From: Burkholderiales bacterium RIFCSPHIGHO2_01_FULL_63_240
Lineage (GTDB): Bacteria > Pseudomonadota > Gammaproteobacteria > Burkholderiales > Burkholderiaceae_C
DNA: 64,000 nucleotides
NCBI GenBank assembly: GCA_001770725.1
Contig: MERU01000002.1
Coordinates: 766,006-830,005, forward strand
Direction: 5' to 3'
The first letter of the stretch is position 1, and every line of letters starts with the position of its first letter. Shown piece by piece: positions 57,006 through 64,000 of the stretch. The position numbers and the translations under genes were made by a program. Under the pieces are notes generated by a model. It ran no database searches, was not told the DNA's origin, and saw only the letters and a program-made list of their open reading frames with translations.

Positions 57006-58087
57006 GGCTTCGAATTCTTCTTAAGTTGAGGGTCGAAGAAACGCAGTTTCGATTGTTCAACGTAGTCCTCTTGCGCATCAATAGCTACCCATCGACGGTT
57101 CGCGAGTGCTGCCGCGTACCCCGTCGTGTTGCTGCCCCCAAAGGGGTCGAGAACTAAGTCGCCAGCATCCGTCAAGAACTCGATAAAAAAGGACGCGAGT
57201 CCCAGGGGCATGCGGGCCGGGTGAGGCACGATGCCCCGCTCTTTGCAGGCCGCGTGGAAAAAGTCCTTGGACGCGGTATTCGAGAAGGAGAAGGCGTTAG
57301 GTAGGCGAACCTCACGGTGAGCCTCAAGCGGCTCCAACTCGAAGAGGCTGTGCGCAATTGACCCACCCCTGTCATTCAGGAAGCCAGTCTCACTAACGGC
57401 GTGCTCAGATGGTCTTCGACCAGCGTTGTAGGCACCGCGCTTGAGCAGGTCCCTCATGGCCTTGCTGTACGGCCTGAGCACCTTACGGTTGTCGGCTTTG
57501 GGCGTGTCCGTTTTGGCCAACCACCATACGTGGGTGAAGCTGTCCACGGTCCTCATTGGCTTCACGGTTACCCAGGAAGCCGGAGACGGAAGACGCGATG
57601 GGTTGTAGCAAACGAACTGTTGAACCAAGCGCAGGTTCGCACCTTTGGCCTTTGTGAAGGCCAACAAGGCCTCCAACGCCAAAAGGCTCTGCACCGGCCT
57701 GTTGGGCTCCCAGCTATTTCCGACTTCGATGACGATGGAACCGTCGTCGGTCAGCAAGTCAGAGAACACTGGGGCGAGGGACTCCATCCATCGCAGGTAC
57801 TCTCCCCCTGTGAGGTTTCCATAGCTCTTCTTCTCGTTTAATGGATAGGGCGGCGAAGTCACCAGTAACTGGACGCGCCCCTTCAGTCCAGAAAATGCGC
57901 GGGAGGTCAGCAGTTTTGCTGAGTCGCCGACGTAGTAGGCCCCCCCGTGACTTGAGTAAGCCCGCGAACGTGTCTTCGGAAGTTCAAGAGGCTTTGCGTG
58001 CGAGGGCCTATTTCCCGGCACATCTCTTGGTGCATCCGCGGCAACCATTGACGCCGTCCCTCGCCTCATTTCGCTTTTTTCGGTCAT
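57002..58087 (-). CDS. DNA methyltransferase (beta-class, probably N4-cytosine or N6-adenine)
   Basis: A 361-residue site-specific DNA methyltransferase with the catalytic motif TSPPYPL (77–83) before the AdoMet motif DPFGGSNTTG (314–323), the beta-class order. SPPY favours N4-cytosine methylation, but N6-adenine is possible. No type II restriction enzyme gene or type III res gene is adjacent. Instead HerA- and NurA-like genes follow with an ATGA overlap, which suggests the methyltransferase marks self DNA for an ATP-driven nuclease. The ATG at 58087 has AGGGAAGAG about 10 nt upstream; Met7 and Met14 are alternatives. Confidence 0.9.
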   Translation of the reverse strand: MTEKSEMRRGTASMVAADAPRDVPGNRPSHAKPLELPKTRSRAYSSHGGAYYVGDSAKLLTSRAFSGLKGRVQLLVTSPPYPLNEKKSYGNLTGGEYLRWMESLAPVFSDLLTDDGSIVIEVGNSWEPNRPVQSLLALEALLAFTKAKGANLRLVQQFVCYNPSRLPSPASWVTVKPMRTVDSFTHVWWLAKTDTPKADNRKVLRPYSKAMRDLLKRGAYNAGRRPSEHAVSETGFLNDRGGSIAHSLFELEPLEAHREVRLPNAFSFSNTASKDFFHAACKERGIVPHPARMPLGLASFFIEFLTDAGDLVLDPFGGSNTTGYAAALANRRWVAIDAQEDYVEQSKLRFFDPQLKKNSKP

Positions 58088-58445
58088 GCCCGACCAACTC
58101 TTCCCTGAAAACTGTTGGCGGCACCGCGGGCTGGCGAAGTGCGTTCAACTTCGCTTACTCGGCGGATTAGGATGGCCGCCCGATGTCTAGCGCCGCCATT
58201 TACTTTCGTACACTAACACAACGTGAGAGCGGAAAACACTAGCAGTAGGGCAACTTGATGGTAGTGCGGTCTTCCTCTCACGCGAATCGAGGTGCACCCT
58301 TGATAAGCGAAAGGGAGCCTGCTCCCCCGCAGCTTGTCGCCCTGCATCAGTCCCGGCAGGCAGATTGCACTAGCCCATCTAAGCGGTCTAGCAACGAGGT
58401 TTATCTGCAGGTTTACCACCCCTGACTCAACATCGGCAGCCGTCG
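58088..58445 (-). other. Gene-free 358-bp stretch at the right edge of the island
   Basis: Both strands carry stops in all frames except for short open stretches. The minus strand remains open from 58213 into the RND gene's C-terminal frame region but without family motifs. Base composition is mixed, part island-like. It contains the promoter region of the methyltransferase gene. No direct repeat, tRNA fragment or inverted terminal repeat was seen. It could be a decayed gene end or an insertion scar. Confidence 0.5.
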
Positions 58446-61400
58446 TCAGCTGGCCGCCAGTTCGTTGTGACGGCCTCGCCGCACCAGGCGAGCACTCCAG
58501 GCCACCAGGTCGTCCACCCAGGTGAACACCACCGGGATCACCAGCAGGCTCAGGAAGGTCGAGGTGATGAGGCCGCCGATCACGACGATGGCCATGGGCG
58601 AGCGAAAGCTCGGGTCCACCCCCACGCCCAGGGCAATGGGCACCATGCCCGCGCCCATGGCGATGGTGGTCATGACGATGGGCCGCGCCCGCTTTCGACA
58701 GGCATCGACGACGGCTTCCCAGCGCGAGAGGCCGTGCTGGTCGCGCGCGATCAGCACGTAGTCCACCAGCAGGATCGAGTTCTTGGTGGCGATGCCCATG
58801 AGCATGATCAGGCCGATCATCGACGGCATCGACACCGCCGTCTGCGTGACCCACAGCGCGAAGATCGCGCCCGGCACCGACAGCAGCAGCGCCGCCAGGA
58901 TGGTGACCGGCTGCACGAAGCCCTTGAAGAGCAGCACCAGCACCACGTAGATGCACAGGATGCCCGTCAGCATGGCCAGGCCGAAGCTGGAAAAGAGCTC
59001 GGCCATGGCCTCGGCGTCGCCCACCGGCTGGATGCCCACTCCCGGCGGCATCTTCTTGAGGCTGGGCAGGTTCATCACGGCCTTCTCGACTTCGCCCAGC
59101 GGCAACTGGTTGAGCTCGATCTCGAAGTTGATGGTGCGTTCGCGGTCGAAGCGATCGATCTGCGCCGGGCCGCTGTCGATGGACAGCTCCGCGACGTTGC
59201 CCAGCGGCACCGGGCCACGTGCGCCAGGCACCGGCAGGCGCGCGAGCAACGCCAGGTCGGTGCGGGCCTCGGGCGGCAGCTTGACCACCACCGGCACCTG
59301 GCGTTGCGACAGGTTGAGCTTGGGCAGCCCCTGGTCGTAGTCGCCCTGCGTGGCCACGCGCAGCGTGTCGGCGATGGCCGCGGTGCTCACGCCCAGGTCG
59401 GCCGCGCGCGCCGCGTCGGGCCGCACCACCAGCTCGGGTCGCACCAGGCTCAGCGACGACACCACGCTGCCGATGCCAGGGATGGTGCGCAGGTCCTTCT
59501 CGACCAGCGCGGCGTGCTGCATCAGCGTGTTGCCATCTTCGCCCGAGAGCTTGAAGACGTACTTCTCGGCCGAACCGCCAAAACCCACCTTGATGCGAGC
59601 GCCCGGCAGCACGGCCAGCGAATCGCGCAACTCGGATTCGATGGCCTGCTTGCTCAGGCCTTTGCGTTCGGTGCGGTGGGTCATGTTGATCGTCAGCGTG
59701 GCCTTGGTGACGTTGGCCGCGCCACTGGGGGCAAACGGGTCGGAACCCGCCGAGCCACCGCCGATGGCCGTGTAGATCAACTTGACGTGCGGGTGTTTTT
59801 CAACGATGCCGCGGGCCTGCTCGGCCAGCGCGAACGTCTGGGCGTAGGTGCTGCCAGGTGGCAGCTCGATCATCACCTGCGTCTGCGAGAGGTCGTCCGG
59901 CGGGATGAAGCCCGATGGCAGCCTGAACAGCAGGAAGAAGGAGCCGACCGTGAAGACCAGCACCATCACCATGGTCTGCCAGCGGTGGTTCAGGCACCAG
60001 CGGGCCCAACCCAGGTACACCGTCATCCAGCGGGGTTCGGGGTGTTCCTTCTCGGGCGCCTTGAGCATGTAGGCGGCCATCATGGGCGTGAGCATGCGTG
60101 CCACCATCAGCGAGAAGAACACCGCGATCGCCGCCGTCCAGCCGAACTGCACGAAGAACTTGCCCGGCACGCCGTCCATGAAGGCCGTGGGCAGGAAGAC
60201 CGCGATCAGCGTGAAGGTGGTGGCGATCACGGCCAGGCCGATCTCGTCGGCTGCTTCCATCGCGGCCTCGAGCGGCCCCTTGCCCATGGCCAGGTGGCGC
60301 ATGATGTTCTCGATCTCGACGATGGCGTCGTCCACCAGGATGCCCACCACCAGCGACAGCGACAGCAGCGTCACCACGTTGATGGTGAAGCCGAAGAGGT
60401 ACATGACCCCGAAGGCCGGGATCACCGACAGCGGCAAGGCGGCCGCGGCCACCACGGTGGCGCGCCAGTCGCGCAGGAAGAACCACACCACGATGATGGC
60501 CAGCACGCCGCCCTCGTAGAGCAGGTACATGGAGCCGTCGTAGTTCTCGACCACGGGCTCGACGAAGTTGAAGGCCTCGGTGAGCTTGACGTCGGGGTGC
60601 TCGGCCCGCAGCTCTTCGAGCGCGGCCAGCACGCCCTGCTCCACCGCCACCTCGCCGGCGCCCAGCGCCCGCACGATCTCGAAGGCCACGACCTTGCGGC
60701 CATCGAGCATGGCGCCTTGCCTTTGCTCGACCACCGTGTCGCTGACCTGCGCGATCTGGTCGAGCCGCACGCGGCGGCCATCGCTCAGGGTGATGTCCAT
60801 GGCGGCGAGCTCTTCGGCAGAGCGCACGGTGGCCACGGTGCGCACCGACTGCTCGCTGCCGCCCAGGTCCACGCGACCGCCCGAGGCTTCCTGCTGGACA
60901 CTGCGCAACTGGCGCGAGACATCGGCCGCCGTGGCGTTGAGCGCCAGCAGGCGCGCCGGGTCGAGCTCGACGCGCACCTCGCGCGTGACGCCGCCCACGC
61001 GCGAGACCGAGCCCACGCCCTTGACGGCCAGCAGTCGCTTGGTCACGTTGTGGTCGACGAACCAGGACAGGGCCTCGTCGTCCATGCGGTCGGAGGCCAC
61101 CGTGTAGGTCAGGATGGGCGTGCCCGCCACGTTCATCTTGGAGATGACCGGGTCGCGCAGGTCACCGGGCAAATCGGCGCGCACACGCGAGACGGCATCG
61201 CGGACGTCGTCGACCGCTTCCTGCGTGGGCTTTTCCAGGCGGAACTCGGTGGTCACGAAAACCGTGCCGTCCTGCACCTTGGTGTAGATGTGCTTGATGC
61301 CCTGCAGCGTGGCGATCGAGTTCTCGATCTTGCGCGCGACCTCGGTTTCAAGCTGGGCCGGTGCCGCGCCGGGCAGCGAGGCCGTGACCGTCACCGTGGG

Positions 61401-61526
61401 TAGGTCGATGTCGGGGAAGTTCTGGATCTTCATCCCCGAAAAGCCCATCAGGCCCACGATGGTGAGCAGGATGAACAGCAGGACGGCGGGGATGGGGTTC
61501 TTGATCGACCAGGAGGAGACGTTCAT
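58446..61526 (-). CDS. RND efflux pump inner-membrane subunit (HAE1 family)
   Basis: A 1,026-residue permease of normal length with twelve expected membrane helices and two large periplasmic loops. RND landmarks are IQNFPDIDLPTVTV near the N-terminus, GILVDDAIVEIEN with the paired aspartates that carry protons, and LMGIATKNSILLVDY in the second half. It exports hydrophobic compounds by proton antiport with an adaptor and a TolC-type channel; no channel gene is adjacent. It overlaps the adaptor gene by 4 bp (ATGA). Confidence 0.93.
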   Translation of the reverse strand: MNVSSWSIKNPIPAVLLFILLTIVGLMGFSGMKIQNFPDIDLPTVTVTASLPGAAPAQLETEVARKIENSIATLQGIKHIYTKVQDGTVFVTTEFRLEKPTQEAVDDVRDAVSRVRADLPGDLRDPVISKMNVAGTPILTYTVASDRMDDEALSWFVDHNVTKRLLAVKGVGSVSRVGGVTREVRVELDPARLLALNATAADVSRQLRSVQQEASGGRVDLGGSEQSVRTVATVRSAEELAAMDITLSDGRRVRLDQIAQVSDTVVEQRQGAMLDGRKVVAFEIVRALGAGEVAVEQGVLAALEELRAEHPDVKLTEAFNFVEPVVENYDGSMYLLYEGGVLAIIVVWFFLRDWRATVVAAAALPLSVIPAFGVMYLFGFTINVVTLLSLSLVVGILVDDAIVEIENIMRHLAMGKGPLEAAMEAADEIGLAVIATTFTLIAVFLPTAFMDGVPGKFFVQFGWTAAIAVFFSLMVARMLTPMMAAYMLKAPEKEHPEPRWMTVYLGWARWCLNHRWQTMVMVLVFTVGSFFLLFRLPSGFIPPDDLSQTQVMIELPPGSTYAQTFALAEQARGIVEKHPHVKLIYTAIGGGSAGSDPFAPSGAANVTKATLTINMTHRTERKGLSKQAIESELRDSLAVLPGARIKVGFGGSAEKYVFKLSGEDGNTLMQHAALVEKDLRTIPGIGSVVSSLSLVRPELVVRPDAARAADLGVSTAAIADTLRVATQGDYDQGLPKLNLSQRQVPVVVKLPPEARTDLALLARLPVPGARGPVPLGNVAELSIDSGPAQIDRFDRERTINFEIELNQLPLGEVEKAVMNLPSLKKMPPGVGIQPVGDAEAMAELFSSFGLAMLTGILCIYVVLVLLFKGFVQPVTILAALLLSVPGAIFALWVTQTAVSMPSMIGLIMLMGIATKNSILLVDYVLIARDQHGLSRWEAVVDACRKRARPIVMTTIAMGAGMVPIALGVGVDPSFRSPMAIVVIGGLITSTFLSLLVIPVVFTWVDDLVAWSARLVRRGRHNELAAS

Positions 61527-62710
61527 GAACGGCCTCCCACCACGCGCACGACGTCGCCATCGGCCAGGAAGGCCACGCCAGCGGCGACCACCTGCACCCC
61601 GTCCTTGAGCCCTTCGATCACCTCGATGCGTTCACCCTGGCGGCGCCCCACCTTGACCTTGACCTGGCGCACCGAGGCTTGGTCGGCTTGCTGTCCCGCG
61701 TGCCGCCCCTCCAGCACGAAAACGTACGAGAAACCATCGCGCAGCAGCACGGCGGTCTGCGGCACCGTCAGGCCACCGGCCTGGCCCACGGCCAGCTTGC
61801 CCGAAGCGAACATGCCCGCGCGCGCGCCGGCCTGGGTGGCCGAGGCAGGCAGGTCCACGTAGACCAGGCCATTGCGCGTGCCGCCGTCCACGGTGGGCGC
61901 GACCATGCGCACGCGGCCCTCGACGGGCTGACCGCCCGGCGGCGTGGCCACGGCCTTCATGCCCGGCTGCACGCGCCCGAGGTCGGTCGAGGGCAACTCG
62001 GCGCGCCATTCCAGCCGGCTCTGGCGGATCAAGCGAAAGAGCTCGACACCCGGCTGCACCACGGCACCCACGGTGGCCGAGCGCGCTGAAATCACGCCGT
62101 CATCGGGCGCGACCACGCGGGTCTGGCGGCCTCGCAGCTCCTGCGCAGCGAGCTGCGCCTTGGCCGATTCGACGCGGGCCAGGGCCGTCTGCTCCGAGGT
62201 CAGCGAGCGCTGGGCTTCCTGTGCGCTGATGGCATCGGCCGCGCGCAGGTTGCGAGCGCGATCGGCGTTGGATTTGGCCTCGGCCGCCAGGGCCTGCGCT
62301 TCCTGCAGGCTGGCCTGCGCGTTCTGGATGTCGGCGCGCACGGCCTCGCTGGCCAGTGAGGCCAGCAACTGGCCCTTGCGCACGCGGTCGCCCACGTTGA
62401 CGAGCACCGCGTCCAGCCGCAAACCCGACAGCTCGGCACCCACGACGGCTTCCTGCCAGGCGGCGATGGCACCGTTGGCGGTGAGCTCGAGCGGCCAGTT
62501 GGCCTGCTCGGGGCGCACCACCTGCACGCTCAGCGACGGGCGGGCAGAACGCGCGGCCGAGGCCTTGGCCTGCGCCGCCTCGGCGGCCTCACTGGGTGCC
62601 GAGGCCTCGGGCTTGGCCGAAGCGCGCGACGACTGGTACCAGACCAGGCAGCCCGCGGCGATGACCGCGGCCACCACGGCGCCGCGCTTGAAAGTCAGGT
62701 TCGTGTTCAT
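61523..62710 (-). CDS. RND efflux periplasmic adaptor subunit (membrane fusion protein)
   Basis: The 395-residue protein has an N-terminal membrane anchor (GAVVAAVIAAGCLVWYQ), a lipoyl domain split around a helical hairpin (VVGAELSGLRLDAVLVNVGDRVRKGQLLA, read here as VGAELSGLRL and VNVGDRVRKGQ), a coiled-coil hairpin (about 120–185) and a C-terminal beta-barrel with VPQTAVLLRDG. It couples the RND pump to an outer-membrane channel. AGGGAG precedes the ATG. It starts 15 bp after the TetR gene, suggesting one operon. Confidence 0.92.
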   Translation of the reverse strand: MNTNLTFKRGAVVAAVIAAGCLVWYQSSRASAKPEASAPSEAAEAAQAKASAARSARPSLSVQVVRPEQANWPLELTANGAIAAWQEAVVGAELSGLRLDAVLVNVGDRVRKGQLLASLASEAVRADIQNAQASLQEAQALAAEAKSNADRARNLRAADAISAQEAQRSLTSEQTALARVESAKAQLAAQELRGRQTRVVAPDDGVISARSATVGAVVQPGVELFRLIRQSRLEWRAELPSTDLGRVQPGMKAVATPPGGQPVEGRVRMVAPTVDGGTRNGLVYVDLPASATQAGARAGMFASGKLAVGQAGGLTVPQTAVLLRDGFSYVFVLEGRHAGQQADQASVRQVKVKVGRRQGERIEVIEGLKDGVQVVAAGVAFLADGDVVRVVGGRS

Positions 62711-62725
62711 GGTTTGCTTTCTCCC

Positions 62726-63457
62726 TCAGTCCTTGCTCGCAGCCGGTGCATGCGGACCGGCGCGGCGTGTGCGTTCGTGTGCCACCAGGGCCACGCCGTA
62801 GCCCACCAGGCGGTCAAGCACCCGTTCGGTCGCGCCTTCGCCATGCAGCAGCCCGGGTGCCAGGCCGTCCATGAACGGGCGCGACATGCAGTAGTCGTGC
62901 ACCATGGCCGACAGCGCGAAGGCCAGTTGGTGCAGGTCGTCGTCGGGCCCGCTGGCGCCGGTGTGCCGCGCAAGCAGGTCCACCAGGCGCTGGTGCACCG
63001 GCTGGATGTGCTGCACCACGATGTCCTGCAAGGAGCCGCTGGGCTCCAGCATCTCACGCAGGAACAGGCGCATTTCCAGGTCAGGTGGCGCACCGGCTTC
63101 CGGCAGGCACAGCAGGCCGCCCATCACCCGACGCAGGGCCTGCTCCAGCGTCAGCCCCGGCTCATCGAAGCCCGCCAGGGCCTCGTTGGTCATCTCGATG
63201 GGGCGCAGCAGCGTGGCGCGGTGCAGGCCGGCCTTGTCCCCGAAGTAGTAGTGGATGGCGGCCACGTTCTGGCCGGCCGCCTGGCAGATCTCTCGGGTGG
63301 AGGCCCCGGCATAGCCCTTCTCGGCGAAGATGCGGGTGGCCTCCTGCAGCAGGCGCTCGCGGGCGCGCACGCCCCGCTCCTGGCCGGTTGAGCCGTCCTG
63401 GGCGTCCGGGGTTTCTGTCACACCCGAAACAAAATCAAGCGCTTGATTGATTTTCAT
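62726..63457 (-). CDS. TetR-family regulator (CecR-like) of the RND operon
   Basis: The 243-residue protein has a TetR helix-turn-helix (YAGASTREICQAAGQNVAAIHYYFG; core STREICQAAGQNVAAIHYYF) and a C-terminal region like CecR/DUF1956 (EMLEPSGSLQDIVVQHIQPVHQ). E. coli CecR heads an operon with exporter genes, as here. The ATG at 63457 is used; a GTG 12 codons further in (63421) would leave the palindrome at 63433–63448 in the leader. Autorepression is inferred. Confidence 0.88.
   Translation of the reverse strand: MKINQALDFVSGVTETPDAQDGSTGQERGVRARERLLQEATRIFAEKGYAGASTREICQAAGQNVAAIHYYFGDKAGLHRATLLRPIEMTNEALAGFDEPGLTLEQALRRVMGGLLCLPEAGAPPDLEMRLFLREMLEPSGSLQDIVVQHIQPVHQRLVDLLARHTGASGPDDDLHQLAFALSAMVHDYCMSRPFMDGLAPGLLHGEGATERVLDRLVGYGVALVAHERTRRAGPHAPAASKD
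63433..63448. promoter_or_regulatory. Perfect 16-bp palindrome, candidate TetR operator
   Basis: AATCAAGC followed by its exact reverse complement GCTTGATT. It spans codons 4–9 of the TetR gene if translation starts at 63457, or lies just before the start if the GTG at 63421 is used. TetR repressors bind such palindromes near their own promoter. Confidence 0.55.
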
Positions 63458-63552
63458 GGCCGTGCATCCTAGACCAGAAAACCCCAGGCCGGCAACCCGG
63501 TCCGAAAGCCCCGTCTGACGCAAACGTCAAGGGGCCGGCACAATGCCATCCC

Positions 63553-64000
63553 ATGCAGTTGATCCCCTGGTCCCACCCCACGAGCGCCGGCTTCACCCTT
63601 CGCGGCTGGCACAGCGCCCCAAGCGGCCGCCCCCTGCTCCACTTCCTGCACGGCAACGGTTTTTGCGGCCGCACCTACGAGCCCATGCTGCGCCAACTGG
63701 CCGAGCACTTCGACCTGTGGCTGAGCGATGCGCAAGGCCATGGCGACAGCGACCACGGCGGCAAGTTCGTCGGCTGGAACCGCAGCGCCGACCTGGCGGT
63801 CGAAGCCATCAAGGCCCAGGGCCAGGCCTTCGCTGGCGTGCCCTGGTTTGCCGCCGGCCACAGCTTCGGCGGCGTGCTCACCAGCCTGATCGTGGCCGAA
63901 CAGCCCAAGCTCTTTCAGGCGGCCGTGCTGCTCGACCCGGTGCTCTTCACGCCATCGATGCTGTTGGGCGCCTCGGTGGCCGAACTCACGGGCGTGATGC
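63553..64000 (+). CDS. Alpha/beta hydrolase, cut off by the window end
   Basis: The visible 149 codons begin at ATG 63553. They show HGNGFCG (oxyanion region), DAQGHGDS and the nucleophile elbow AGHSFGG with a catalytic Ser. The reading frame is open to the right edge, so the acid and His residues are not visible. A carboxylesterase or related serine hydrolase is likely; substrate unknown. It is divergent from the TetR gene. Confidence 0.85.
   Translation, partial: MQLIPWSHPTSAGFTLRGWHSAPSGRPLLHFLHGNGFCGRTYEPMLRQLAEHFDLWLSDAQGHGDSDHGGKFVGWNRSADLAVEAIKAQGQAFAGVPWFAAGHSFGGVLTSLIVAEQPKLFQAAVLLDPVLFTPSMLLGASVAELTGVM

Noticed and set aside
58213-58445. Group II intron or transposase remnant in the island junction
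   Set aside because: No domain V hairpin, reverse transcriptase or transposase motif and no terminal repeats could be recognised.
53526-58445. A tRNA-anchored integrative element
   Set aside because: No tRNA gene, integrase or direct repeat at either edge of the low-GC block.
58467-61403. A 978-codon open frame opposite the RND permease gene
   Set aside because: His/Arg/Gln-rich antisense composition without motifs; the minus-strand RND protein is unmistakable.

Overview
The window is 64 kb of GC-rich DNA (most stretches near 68% GC) from what is very probably a beta-proteobacterium of the order Burkholderiales. The pointers are the gene order pepA–holC with divergent lptF–lptG, a CbiX-type chelatase next to a CysB-type regulator, a FimV/TspA-like protein, YggX, a polyhydroxyalkanoate depolymerase and a beta-ketothiolase, together with strong overall GC bias. 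Three tRNA genes (Ser-GGA, Arg-UCU, Pro-UGG) lie on the minus strand. No IS element, CRISPR array, phage or replication origin was seen. Assignments rest on motifs read by eye, not on database searches.

1–8.2 kb is a cell-surface adhesion locus: the C-terminal end of a giant type I secreted adhesin (Ig-like repeats, vWA domain, secretion signal), a catalytically degenerate GGDEF–EAL receptor (LapD-like), its periplasmic cysteine protease (LapG-like) and a TolC-type outer-membrane channel (LapE-like). Together they match the c-di-GMP-controlled adhesin retention system known from LapA. 8.2–20.7 kb is mostly housekeeping: a PhoX-like phosphatase, tRNA-Ser, a branched-chain amino-acid binding protein, holC, pepA, lptFG, cbiX, cysB, a FimV-like protein, an enoyl-CoA hydratase and tRNA-Arg.

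20.8–24.0 kb is a copper locus: copA divergent from copZ–cueR, with two CueR-type dyads, one in each promoter. 24–36.9 kb carries an alpha/beta hydrolase, tRNA-Pro, a secreted PHA depolymerase, HrpA, an amidase, a membrane protein, ArgA, YggX, a polysaccharide deacetylase and a GDSL lipase. 37–46.8 kb is a five-gene minus-strand cluster of circularly permuted ATP-grasp, alpha-E and transglutaminase proteins, predicted to make or trim a peptide of unknown identity. One of its two ATP-grasp domains has lost most of the residues conserved in the other.

46.9–53.5 kb has a MliC/META lipoprotein, a DesT/FabR-like TetR repressor divergent from a ferredoxin reductase–desaturase pair, a thioesterase, 6-phosphogluconolactonase and acetyl-CoA acetyltransferase. 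53.6–58.1 kb is a visibly lower-GC island with three translationally coupled genes: a DNA methyltransferase, a HerA-like ATPase and a NurA-like nuclease. This is the best candidate in the window for a poorly described defence system. A 358-bp gene-free stretch follows it. 58.4–63.5 kb is a TetR–adaptor–RND pump operon with a perfect palindrome at the front of the regulator gene, and the window ends inside an alpha/beta hydrolase gene.
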